This document shows, in pieces, positions 1 through 6,318 of a DNA stretch of 6,748 nt. Source of the DNA: Sphingomonadaceae bacterium (lineage in GTDB: Bacteria; Pseudomonadota; Alphaproteobacteria; Sphingomonadales; Sphingomonadaceae); the NCBI GenBank assembly GCA_014380205.1, contig JACMKH010000313.1, forward strand, positions 1 to 6,748. The letters are read 5' to 3'. A model generated the notes under the pieces. That model was not told the origin of the DNA. It saw only the letters and a list, made by a program, of their open reading frames with translations, and searched no databases. The translations under genes were made by a program, and so were the position numbers. Position 1 is the stretch's first letter, and every line of letters begins with the position of its first letter.

Positions 1-119
1 GCCTCGCCGCGATCGGCGACATCGGCCTCGCCGATCTCACCGCCGCGCACGGCCGCTGGCGCCTCGCCGACACGCGCGCGCTTGGCGTCGACCGGCTCGA
101 AGTCTACGAGCGCGCCTGA
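1..119 (+). CDS. ribD: RibD C-terminal end (pyrimidine deaminase/reductase), partial
   Basis: This is the last 38 codons of a gene that begins outside the window; the frame starts at base 3 and ends with TGA at 117-119. The visible peptide ends in RALGVDRLEVYERA. RibD reductase domains commonly finish this way, with a conserved 'T..LG.DRL..Y' stretch just before the stop. RibD is normally a fusion of a cytidine-deaminase-like domain and an NADPH reductase, and it performs the second and third steps from the GTP-derived pyrimidine to the lumazine precursor. Only the reductase tail is present, so no catalytic residue can be checked. The stop overlaps the ribE start by one base (TGATG), which supports an operon with coupled translation. 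The call rests on the tail motif plus the ribE neighbour. Confidence 0.85.
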   Translation, partial: LAAIGDIGLADLTAAHGRWRLADTRALGVDRLEVYERA

Positions 120-724
120 TGTTCACCGGAATCATCACCGACATCGGAACCGTGCGCCGCGTCGAGCAGCGCGGCGATCTGCGCGTCGAGATCGGCTGCG
201 GCTACGACATGTCGAGTGTCGACCTCGGCGCGTCGATCGCCTGCTCGGGCGTCTGCCTCACCGTCGTCGACAAGGGTGCGGACTGGTTCGCGGTCGATGT
301 GTCTGGCGAGACCGTTTCGCGCGCCGCGACGGGTCTGTGGCGCGAAGGCGCGAGGCTCAACCTCGAACGATCGCTGAGGCTCGGCGACGAGCTCGGCGGG
401 CATATCGTGACAGGTCATGTCGACGGCGTCGGCGAGGTGGCGGCCGCCGATCCGAGCGGCGATTCGATCGCGCTCGCCGTCCGCGCCCCCGCCGATCTCG
501 CGCGCTACATCGCGCCCAAAGGCTCGATCGCGCTCGACGGCGTCTCGCTCACGGTCAACACCGTCGAGGATCACGCCGAGGGCCCCCTGTTCACGATCAA
601 CCTGATCCCGCACACGGGCGAGGTGACCACGCTCGGCGGCGTTGCGCCCGGTCGCGGGCTCAACATCGAGATCGACGTGCTCGCGCGTTATCTGGGGCGG
701 ATGCGCGATATTATCCCAACCTGA
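119..724 (+). CDS. ribE: Riboflavin synthase, alpha subunit
   Basis: The protein is 201 residues, the usual length for this family. It should convert two molecules of 6,7-dimethyl-8-ribityllumazine into riboflavin plus the pyrimidine precursor, as a cytosolic trimer. It has the two tandem lumazine-binding barrels. The N-terminal barrel starts MFTGII and carries GVCLTV (44-49) and GHIVTGHVDG (94-103). The C-terminal barrel carries KGSIALDGVSLTVN (134-147) and NLIPHT (161-166). In the first barrel the residue before GVCLTV is Ser (C42-S43-G44), where many homologues have Asn; I read this as lineage variation. The start is fixed by the MFTGI motif and by the one-base overlap with the ribD stop. 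There is no strong Shine-Dalgarno sequence, so coupling to ribD translation is likely. It is followed by a 48-base AT-rich gap before ribB. Confidence 0.97.
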   Translation: MFTGIITDIGTVRRVEQRGDLRVEIGCGYDMSSVDLGASIACSGVCLTVVDKGADWFAVDVSGETVSRAATGLWREGARLNLERSLRLGDELGGHIVTGHVDGVGEVAAADPSGDSIALAVRAPADLARYIAPKGSIALDGVSLTVNTVEDHAEGPLFTINLIPHTGEVTTLGGVAPGRGLNIEIDVLARYLGRMRDIIPT

Positions 725-772
725 TGTGACTTTTCTGATTGCGATCACATTGTGATGTGATAATAGCGTGCG
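722..772 (+). promoter_or_regulatory. Putative promoter/operator of ribB: palindrome, 8-mer repeats, extended -10
   Basis: This AT-rich gap interrupts the very GC-rich cluster. Directly visible are a 13-bp palindrome ATCACATTGTGAT at 744-756 and the 8-mer TGATGTGA twice, at 722-729 and 753-760, offset by 31 bases (about three helical turns). A TG-T-GATAAT sequence at 756-764 resembles an extended -10 element. Possible -35 matches (CTGATT at 735-740, TTGCGA at 739-744) are weak or badly spaced. A -10 at 759-764 would place the transcription start at about 770-773, on or next to the ribB ATG at 773. No Shine-Dalgarno sequence precedes that ATG. The gap is far too short for an FMN riboswitch. 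The palindrome abuts the -10, so a bound protein would be expected to repress. Confidence 0.5.
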
Positions 773-2056
773 ATGACCATCCCGCTCATCGAAAGCGTGC
801 GCGATCTCGTCGACTCGGGCGAAGTCACGCGCTCGGGGCTCGCGCGCGCCGCCGGGCTCCACCCCAATTCGCTGCGCAAGCTCGGCGAAACCGGCTGGAA
901 TCCCACCGCCGAGACGCTGACCAAGCTCGAGCGCTATATCGTCACGGGCGGCGGCTCGGCGCTCGCGTCGCCCGAGGAGATCATCGAGGCCGCGCGCAAC
1001 GGCCGCATGTTCATCCTCGTCGACGACGCCGACCGCGAAAACGAGGGGGATCTCGTCATTCCCGCGCAGATGGCGACCCCCGAGGCGATCAACTTCATGG
1101 CGCGCCACGGCCGCGGCCTGATCTGCCTCGCGCTGACCCAGGGCCGCGTCGCGCAGCTCGGTCTCGATCTGATGAGCCGGTCGAACGGCACCCGCCATGA
1201 AACCGCCTTCACCGTTTCGATCGAGGCGAAGGATGGCGTCACCACGGGCATCTCCGCCGCCGACCGCGCGCGCACCGTCTCGGTGGCGATCGACGCCTCG
1301 CGCGACGCCGACGCGATCGTCACGCCAGGCCATGTCTTCCCGCTCGTCGCGCGCGAGGGCGGGGTGCTCGTCCGCGCGGGGCATACCGAGGCGGCGGTCG
1401 ACATCGCGCGGCTCGCCGGGCTCAACCCCTCGGGGGTTATCTGCGAGATCATGAACGAGGACGGCACGATGGCGCGGATGGGCGACCTGATGGCCTTCGC
1501 CCAGCACCACAACCTCAGGATCGGGACGATCCGCGATCTCATCGCCTATCGCCGCCGCCACGACCATCTCGTCGAAAAGAAGGCCGAGGCGCGCTTCGTC
1601 AGCCGCTGGGGCGGCGAGTGGACCGCGATGAGCTTCTTCAACAAGGCGACCGGCACCGAGCAGATGGTGCTCCAGAAGGGCCATATCGATCCCGACCGGC
1701 CGACGCTCGTCCGCATGCACGTGATGTCGCCCTTCTCGGACGTTCTCGGCGAGAGCGGCGAGCGCGCCGGGCTGCTCGCGCACTCGATGGAGATCATCGG
1801 CGAGGAGGGCGCGGGCGTGGTCGTGGTGATCAGCCGCTACACGAGCGACAGCTTCTCGCGCGCGCTACGCATGCGCTCCGGCGAGGCGCGGCCGGGCGAC
1901 GCAGATGCGCTACGCGACTATGGCGTCGGCGCGCAGATTCTGACCGAGCTCGGTGTCGAGGAGATGGTGCTGCTTACCAACACCCACCACAGCCTCGTCG
2001 GGCTCGACGGCTACGGGCTCAGCATCGTCGGCGAGCGCCGGATCACGCTCGACTGA
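773..2056 (+). CDS. ribB: HTH-fused RibBX: 3,4-dihydroxy-2-butanone 4-phosphate synthase with degenerate RibA-like domain
   Basis: The protein is 427 residues in three parts. Residues 1-60 look like a helix-turn-helix of the Cro/XRE kind ([11 protein letters not shown] at 19-29, HPNSLRKL at 30-37, then an amphipathic helix to about 56). Residues 66-262 are a complete DHBP synthase, which makes the four-carbon precursor of lumazine from ribulose 5-phosphate. It has the acidic [11 protein letters not shown] (84-94), [11 protein letters not shown] (159-169), [15 protein letters not shown] (203-217) and the [13 protein letters not shown] stretch (223-235). Residues 263-427 match GTP cyclohydrolase II in fold-defining segments (YGVGAQIL at 383-390, [17 protein letters not shown] at 400-416). 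They contain no cysteine, so the zinc site is absent, and the region where the zinc motif should lie reads [13 protein letters not shown]. This is the known proteobacterial 'RibBX' arrangement, in which a true RibA is encoded elsewhere. The butanone phosphate synthase call is firm. DNA binding by the N-terminus is inference. Confidence 0.93.
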   Translation: MTIPLIESVRDLVDSGEVTRSGLARAAGLHPNSLRKLGETGWNPTAETLTKLERYIVTGGGSALASPEEIIEAARNGRMFILVDDADRENEGDLVIPAQMATPEAINFMARHGRGLICLALTQGRVAQLGLDLMSRSNGTRHETAFTVSIEAKDGVTTGISAADRARTVSVAIDASRDADAIVTPGHVFPLVAREGGVLVRAGHTEAAVDIARLAGLNPSGVICEIMNEDGTMARMGDLMAFAQHHNLRIGTIRDLIAYRRRHDHLVEKKAEARFVSRWGGEWTAMSFFNKATGTEQMVLQKGHIDPDRPTLVRMHVMSPFSDVLGESGERAGLLAHSMEIIGEEGAGVVVVISRYTSDSFSRALRMRSGEARPGDADALRDYGVGAQILTELGVEEMVLLTNTHHSLVGLDGYGLSIVGERRITLD

Positions 2057-2478
2057 TGGCGCGCTTCCTGATCGTCGAAGCGCGTTTCTACGGGCATCTC
2101 GCCGACCCGCTGCTCGAAGGCGCGCGCGCGGCGCTCGACGCGGCGGGGCACGATCATGAGACGATCGCGGTCCCCGGCGCGCTCGAGATCCCGGCGGCGA
2201 TCGCGCTCGCCGCCGAGAGCGGCGGCTACGACGGCTTCGTCGCGCTAGGGACGGTGATTCGCGGCGAAACCTTCCATTTCGAGATCGTCGCGGGCGAAAG
2301 CGCGCGCGGCATCATGGCGCTGACCCTCGACGGCCTCGCGATCGGCAACGGCATCCTCACGGTCGAGAACGAGGCGCAGGCGCTGGCGCGGGCGCGGCCG
2401 GACGAGGGCGACAAGGGCGGCGACGCGGCGAAGGCGGCGATCGCGCTATGGGAGCTGAAGCAGAGTATGGGCAGCTAG
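2056..2478 (+). CDS. ribH: 6,7-dimethyl-8-ribityllumazine synthase
   Basis: The product is 140 residues, a little shorter than the usual 150-160 because the N-terminus is short. It condenses 5-amino-6-ribitylaminouracil with 3,4-dihydroxy-2-butanone 4-phosphate to give lumazine, the substrate of RibE. Visible signatures are VPGALEIP (39-46), [18 protein letters not shown] (65-82) containing the catalytic-type His at 74, [15 protein letters not shown] (96-110) and the phosphate-side GDKGGDAA region (118-125). The reading frame stays open upstream to 1618, but the ATG at 2056 is chosen because it gives the family N-terminus ([15 protein letters not shown]) and overlaps the ribB stop by one base. 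No strong ribosome binding site is visible, so translation is probably coupled to ribB. It is the last rib gene here; nusB, a frequent neighbour of ribH in proteobacteria, does not follow. Confidence 0.96.
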   Translation: MARFLIVEARFYGHLADPLLEGARAALDAAGHDHETIAVPGALEIPAAIALAAESGGYDGFVALGTVIRGETFHFEIVAGESARGIMALTLDGLAIGNGILTVENEAQALARARPDEGDKGGDAAKAAIALWELKQSMGS

Positions 2479-2517
2479 CGTCGGCAGTCGGAGCGCGAAT
2501 AGGAGGCTGTATCCGCG

Positions 2518-3501
2518 TCAGGCTCGCGCGCGGTCGGCGATCACCGCCAAGATGTTATTCTGAATGTCCCCGAGAAATAGCTCTCCCCAAAGCGCGCTGT
2601 AGTCGTTGAGCGGCGTGCGTAGCCGATATCGAGTCGTCAGGATGAGGCGAGTGTTGCCGTTGCCCAGGGGCACCAGACGATAACTGCCCGTCCGCACGTC
2701 CAAGTTGTCGCCCCTTGGCGAGATGTGGCGGTCTGTGCGCGCCCGAAGGGAATCGTCGGGAAAATGAAATGTCCATGTAAGCCGCTCGTTTCTGACGAGG
2801 GTCCGGACGATTTCCTCAAAATGGACTTCCTCGCTCCAGCGGGCGAGCCGCCTGGCTTGCTCGCCATCGCGCCGAATCGCGGCTGACAGCGGCCGAGGAA
2901 TGCCGATCAAATCCTGCGAGACATTCCATCGGCCCTCATGGGGACGAATATCGGCGATGCTGACCAACATGGGCCAAATGCGCTCCGGCGGCGCGGGGAT
3001 GTCTATCGAGCGCGTAACTTCGCGTTCCTCCCAGCTGCGGGGAACGCTCTGCTCGACCTGTAGGGCAAGGAACGGAATAAGCAGCAGGATAGAGGCGTGT
3101 AGGCGATTGCGGCCGCGCCGACGGGAACGCAACCCGTGCGCGTAGAGTGCGCCGGCCCACCCGGCAAAAAGCCATAGGGGCGAAAGCAAGAGTACGCAGA
3201 TCAAAGCCTCGCCAAGGGCTACCATGCCGACAATCACAGCGACAGCGACGAGACCCACAGGAATGAGAAAATATGGGAGCGCGGATTCGGAGCTATCCGG
3301 GATGATGAGCAGGCAAAGAAACGCGCTTAACGCTGCGGGCAAGATAACCAAGAAAACAAGGCTGCCGACCGTGCCTGGCCCATCGCCCCACTCAAGGAGG
3401 AAAAAGCAGAGCAGCGCAGCTGCGACAACGATCCCAAGAGCCGGTAGCGCGGATCGCCATCGCGAGGTCTGTCCACCTGCCTGATGCTCGCTTTCGCTCA
3501 T
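2518..3501 (-). CDS. Membrane-anchored SRPBCC (polyketide cyclase/START-like) domain protein
   Basis: The protein is 327 residues. The N-terminal half is strongly hydrophobic, with about four or five membrane segments (roughly 18-37, 44-67, 75-95, 97-120, 135-148) and an Arg-rich loop at 125-133 (RSRRRGRNR). The rest, about 160-327, looks like an SRPBCC helix-grip domain. It has the typical opening VTRSIDIPAPPERIWPML (162-179), in which a short strand is followed by 'aP.e.vW', then beta-rich sequence (LTWTFHFPD, TGSYRLVPLGNGNTRLIL) and a long C-terminal helix. Domains of this type bind hydrophobic ligands, but nothing here indicates which ligand. Base composition is visibly less GC-rich than in the rib genes: hand counts give about 57% for bases 3241-3300 against 78% for 2101-2160. 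It points toward ribH, and the 39-base gap between them shows no clear terminator. The molecular role is unknown. Confidence 0.75.
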   Translation of the reverse strand: MSESEHQAGGQTSRWRSALPALGIVVAAALLCFFLLEWGDGPGTVGSLVFLVILPAALSAFLCLLIIPDSSESALPYFLIPVGLVAVAVIVGMVALGEALICVLLLSPLWLFAGWAGALYAHGLRSRRRGRNRLHASILLLIPFLALQVEQSVPRSWEEREVTRSIDIPAPPERIWPMLVSIADIRPHEGRWNVSQDLIGIPRPLSAAIRRDGEQARRLARWSEEVHFEEIVRTLVRNERLTWTFHFPDDSLRARTDRHISPRGDNLDVRTGSYRLVPLGNGNTRLILTTRYRLRTPLNDYSALWGELFLGDIQNNILAVIADRARA

Positions 3502-3553
3502 CCGATCTTTCGTAATCGAGACGATAGCAACAAGCCACGCCTCATGCCCTTTG

Positions 3554-3664
3554 TGCCGGACGCCGGTCGTGTCGGGAACGATCGGCTGGATCGTCTATGA
3601 CGAGCGGCTGGGCGCGCTCAATTTCTTGGGCGCCGCCGCTATCGGCGGCGGCCCGCCCGATCGA
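3554..3664 (+). pseudogene. Probable C-terminal remnant of an EamA/DMT-family transporter
   Basis: Reading the frame of base 3542, this stretch encodes PVVSGTIGWIVYDERLG followed by ALNFLGAAAIGGG. That matches the form of the last two membrane helices of EamA/DMT transporters: a 'G.lGw...gErl' turn, then 'l..lGAalI..G'. No start codon, no earlier transporter helices and no other conserved segment lie upstream. The divergent SRPBCC gene begins instead at 3501. GC content rises again about here, so I read it as the surviving 3' end of a gene whose 5' part was replaced. The frame stays open to a TAG at 3722-3724, inside the antisense PuuD-like gene. The match is short and made by eye, so chance is a real alternative. 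Confidence 0.4.
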
Positions 3665-3672
3665 ACGGGCCG
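3631..3672. terminator. Two adjacent GC-rich hairpins downstream of the PuuD-like gene
   Basis: The first hairpin has a perfect 8-bp stem, CGCCGCCG at 3631-3638 with CGGCGGCG at 3643-3650, around a CTAT loop. The second has a perfect 7-bp stem, CGGCCCG at 3649-3655 with CGGGCCG at 3666-3672, around a 10-base loop. They share bases 3649-3650, so the two cannot both form in full. They lie 12 bases beyond the stop of the minus-strand PuuD-like gene, a natural place for a terminator. Neither strand shows a clean T-run after the stem, so intrinsic termination is unproven. Confidence 0.35.
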
Positions 3673-3684
3673 CCCGGATAGGCG

Positions 3685-4275
3685 TCACGCCTCGCCGATG
3701 TGCATGTGGCTGACCATGCAGTAGAGCATCGGGATCGAGAGCATCGTGTTGATCCGCGAGAACATCATCGCGGTGGTCGCCGATTTGGCCTTGGCCGCGT
3801 CGTCGGCCTCGACGATGCCGAGCGCGCGCTTCTGGTTGGGCCAGATCACGAACCAGACGTTGAATGCCATGATCAGGCCGAGCCACATGCCGAGCCCGAT
3901 TACGCGGTAATTCTCGCGGAAGGTCAGCGCGTCGACGAGATAGCTGTCGGGAGGCGTCGAGGCGAGGCCCGCCCCGAGGATCACGGTGAGCAGCGCCGAC
4001 CAGCGGAACCAGAACAGCGCGGCGGGCGCGATGTGCTTGGAGACCGCCGGCTTAAGCTCGGCGGGGACGTTGGGCATCGTCGGGATCTGCACGAAATTGA
4101 AATAATAGAGCAGCCCGATCCACATGATGCCGAGCAGCACGTGAAGGAAGCGCAGCAGGCCGCTGAGATAATAGTCTCCGCTCACCGCCTCGCCCTGGAT
4201 GCCGAAGATCACGATCAGCAGCAGCACCAGCCCCGCGAGCAGCACCGCATTGAGATTGCCGAAGAATTTTGCCAT
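3685..4275 (-). CDS. PuuD/Urate_ox_N-family integral membrane protein, no cytochrome c domain
   Basis: The protein is 196 residues and mostly hydrophobic, with about four or five membrane segments. FLHVLLGIMWIGLLYYFNFVQ follows residue 42 and closely resembles the second membrane helix of the urate hydroxylase PuuD family (Urate_ox_N), as does the later GLGMWLGLIMAFNVWFVIWP region with its NQKRALG loop. Full-length PuuD is a membrane urate hydroxylase of purine degradation with a C-terminal cytochrome c domain. Here the chain ends at CMVSHMHIGEA with no CxxCH haem motif. Such short forms are often labelled PuuD, but urate oxidation is not shown by the sequence, and no purine genes are nearby. 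Conserved histidines in the helices (for example His45) could hold a metal or haem. The start is well supported: AGGGGA (complement of 4283-4288) lies 7 bases before the ATG. Confidence 0.75.
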   Translation of the reverse strand: MAKFFGNLNAVLLAGLVLLLIVIFGIQGEAVSGDYYLSGLLRFLHVLLGIMWIGLLYYFNFVQIPTMPNVPAELKPAVSKHIAPAALFWFRWSALLTVILGAGLASTPPDSYLVDALTFRENYRVIGLGMWLGLIMAFNVWFVIWPNQKRALGIVEADDAAKAKSATTAMMFSRINTMLSIPMLYCMVSHMHIGEA

Positions 4276-4295
4276 TTTGCGATCCCCTGTTTCGC

Positions 4296-4314
4296 GCGGC
4301 GCCCGACGCGCCGC
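4296..4314. repeat. GC-rich inverted repeat upstream of the PuuD-like gene
   Basis: The 7-bp arms GCGGCGC (4296-4302) and GCGCCGC (4308-4314) are perfect and separated by CCGAC. The hairpin lies between the stop of the DUF262 gene (4360) and the start of the PuuD-like gene (4275), both on the minus strand. It would fall in the leader of the latter, just ahead of its AGGGGA ribosome binding site. It has no T-run after it, so it may be a weak terminator, a leader structure or GC-rich chance. Confidence 0.3.
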
Positions 4315-4344
4315 CTGTGCGACCGATTACCATCCCGGAGCCGG

Positions 4345-4362
4345 CGTGTCACCAACGTGTCA
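4345..4362. repeat. Tandem heptamer CGTGTCA x2 with 11-bp period
   Basis: CGTGTCA occurs at 4345-4351 and 4356-4362, separated by CCAA; on the minus strand this is TGACACG twice. The second copy includes the DUF262 stop codon. The pair sits about 70-87 bases before the PuuD-like start and contains TTGACA (complement of 4358-4363), a perfect -35-like hexamer. No good -10 lies 16-18 bases downstream. One-turn spacing of two half-sites suits a regulator site, but this may be chance. Confidence 0.25.
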
Positions 4363-6318
4363 AGCGACCGCGAGCATATTCGCGCGGCCGAGCACCTCCT
4401 CCCCCACATAGCGCTTGAAGGCGTCAACGTCGGTGAAGCAACGGAAACCGGCGGCGGCTGCAAGCGCCAGAAGCTCTGCGTGCTCACCAAGTAGCAAGGC
4501 CACTCGCTCGCTCAACTCCCGCTGAACACCCTCGGGCCACGCAAGATCAAGGATCGCGCACTGCCTCCCCGTCCGTGGATCGACGAGTTCATAGGCAAGC
4601 TCGCCGTGCGCCAGTCCTTGGTTGACGACCCATTCGCTGATCTTGATGAGTTGCTCCTCCTCTCTCTCATCCGCGATACCGCCGAGCGCGGGCGGGCCGT
4701 CATCAGCGCGGTCGGAGGAGGCGAGCCAACTCACATCGCCGTGCAGGAGCGACGCGAAAAGCCGGTTCGCCTCGCCGGCGAGCATCGCTCGGCGCGCCTC
4801 GAGGAACTCGGGGAAGTTCTCTATTCGCCAGAGATTTTCATCCATCGGTATCCATTGCGAGGCGAGCGCGCCGGGATGCTGCTGCTCGACCTTCGGGAAA
4901 TAGACTTCAGGCGGCTGATCGAGGATCGCAAGGTTGGTTCCCATGGTCAGGAAGCAGAAATTGGCCAACGCATTCACCTGCCCGCGCTGAAAACGCGCTT
5001 TATAGAGCTGCGCTTTCGGAAAAATATGGTGCACTTGGAGCGCGCTCCGGCTGCCGAGCAGTGATGCGGTGAGCGGGAGGCCGCTGCCGAGATCACGCGC
5101 GCTACCCATTCGCGTCATCATGTAGAGGATTGGGTAGAAGCGAGCGCCCATGCTTGAGGCGTTGAAATTGCCGGGCTCGACGCGAAGGCCGCCCCGCCAC
5201 AAGCGCAGAATCTCGATCAGACGGTCAATGCCATCGCCTTCGCCCTCCAGTGCCTCAAGATCGACGTCTATAAATGATTCGATTGAGCCGGAGAACCGGC
5301 CCCACATCGCCGCCTGCGCATACCAGAAGAGCAACTTGTCGCGCTCGATCGCGCTCAACTGACCGTGATGCTGGTCGAGATAGCGTGTCATCACGGAGAT
5401 GGCGCCCCTGCCGAACAACACGCGATCATGGTCGAGCCCGAGCCGCCCCGCGATCAGGTTGAGGCTGGTGTCGATGTGCTTCGCGGCCCGATCCAGCGCA
5501 TCACGCACCGCCTCGGCGCTCTCGCCGTGAAGGTGCAGGAACTTGGCTTCGCCGGTGAGCACGGTATTGACCGAGCGCAACAGCCAATCGAGCGAGAAAT
5601 CATAACCCTGCGTGCGCCAGCGTGCGAGATGATCTTTCATGGCGTCGCGCGCTTCCGGCCAGTCGGCACAGATCTTGGCGAGCGCCAGATCGCCCTTCGA
5701 CAGCCGCGTGCCCCCGCTGTTGACCTTGTTGAATATGTCGACGACCACGTCGAGGGTGATCTTCGGGTCCGTTATCTGCGCGATCTCAAAGTCGACCTGA
5801 GCGATGCCGAGCAGCTGTGCGAGTCTCCCGAAGATGTGGCTCGTTGGCTCGCCTGGCGGCAGGCTGCTGGTGATTCTCTCGTGAATCTCTCCGATGCCAT
5901 CGATGCCTCCCGCGAACAATCTCGAGACATCGATCCACATGGGGTCGTCACGCATGGTGATGGGTTGATGGAACTGAAATTCTTCTTTGCCGATATGAAA
6001 CATCAGCCCAGTAAACGCCTGCGCGTTCCCATCGAAGAAGTTCGGAGGACGGCCACGGATGACGCCGTACAACGAAGACATGCGCTGCTGGCCATCAAGC
6101 AGGAGCTGCACGACGCCGGGAGGCAGCGCCTGATCGCCCCTGTAGTCCGCGCCTTCGGATTGTGTGACCCAAATGAGGAGTCCTCCCACGGGGTGACGCC
6201 GATAAAGTGAATCGAAGAGTCCGCGAACTTGGTCTCGGCTCCATACGTAGCCGCGCTGAAATTTCGGTAGGGCCATGAAGCCGCTGTCGATATGATCGAG
6301 AATGGTCGCGATCTTCAA
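4360..6318 (-). CDS. DUF262/HNH (GmrSD-like) protein, probable single-gene type IV restriction or defence factor
   Basis: The protein is 652 residues. The N-terminal DUF262 domain (GmrS-like, ParB-fold NTPase) shows LPKFQRGYVWSRDQVRGLFD (17-36), HPVGGLLIW (42-50), LLDGQQRMSSL (73-83) with the signature DGQQR, and FNKVNSGGTRLSKGDLALAK (196-215). The GmrD/HNH nuclease part shows VHHIFPKAQL (429-438) and ANFCFLT..TN (452-462), which supply the His-His and Asn expected of this HNH class. Family members such as GmrSD cleave modified phage DNA in an NTP-dependent way; the target here is unknown. Residues from about 555 to 652 form an additional domain (AILDLAWPEGVQ at 588-599, GFRCFTDVDAFKRYV at 624-638) that I cannot assign. 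GC is lower than in the rib genes (about 60% by hand for 6001-6060). No methylase, second restriction subunit or mobility gene is adjacent. The start is TTG. Confidence 0.85.
   Translation of the reverse strand: MKIATILDHIDSGFMALPKFQRGYVWSRDQVRGLFDSLYRRHPVGGLLIWVTQSEGADYRGDQALPPGVVQLLLDGQQRMSSLYGVIRGRPPNFFDGNAQAFTGLMFHIGKEEFQFHQPITMRDDPMWIDVSRLFAGGIDGIGEIHERITSSLPPGEPTSHIFGRLAQLLGIAQVDFEIAQITDPKITLDVVVDIFNKVNSGGTRLSKGDLALAKICADWPEARDAMKDHLARWRTQGYDFSLDWLLRSVNTVLTGEAKFLHLHGESAEAVRDALDRAAKHIDTSLNLIAGRLGLDHDRVLFGRGAISVMTRYLDQHHGQLSAIERDKLLFWYAQAAMWGRFSGSIESFIDVDLEALEGEGDGIDRLIEILRLWRGGLRVEPGNFNASSMGARFYPILYMMTRMGSARDLGSGLPLTASLLGSRSALQVHHIFPKAQLYKARFQRGQVNALANFCFLTMGTNLAILDQPPEVYFPKVEQQHPGALASQWIPMDENLWRIENFPEFLEARRAMLAGEANRLFASLLHGDVSWLASSDRADDGPPALGGIADEREEEQLIKISEWVVNQGLAHGELAYELVDPRTGRQCAILDLAWPEGVQRELSERVALLLGEHAELLALAAAAGFRCFTDVDAFKRYVGEEVLGRANMLAVA

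Noticed and set aside
725..749. TGTGA ... TCACA as a CRP/Fnr-type site
   Set aside because: The spacer is 15 bases rather than the 6 of a CRP site; the tighter 744-756 palindrome is a better description.
725..772. FMN riboswitch ahead of ribB
   Set aside because: The gap is only 48 bases and none of the conserved RFN helices is present.
104..1783. 559-codon open frame on the minus strand across ribE and ribB
   Set aside because: It is antisense to two genes with clear family motifs, is rich in Arg, Ala and Asp as expected of a GC-rich shadow frame, and shows no recognisable domain.
1618..2055. In-frame upstream extension of ribH
   Set aside because: The extension lies inside ribB, has low-complexity Arg-rich sequence, and the family N-terminus starts exactly at the ATG at 2056.
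2479..2517. Terminator between ribH and the convergent SRPBCC gene
   Set aside because: The 39 bases contain no clear GC-rich hairpin with a T-run on either strand.
5365..6210. 281-codon plus-strand frame opposite the DUF262 gene, and others such as 3700-4494
   Set aside because: They are shadows of minus-strand genes that have conserved motifs, and their own sequence shows no family signature.
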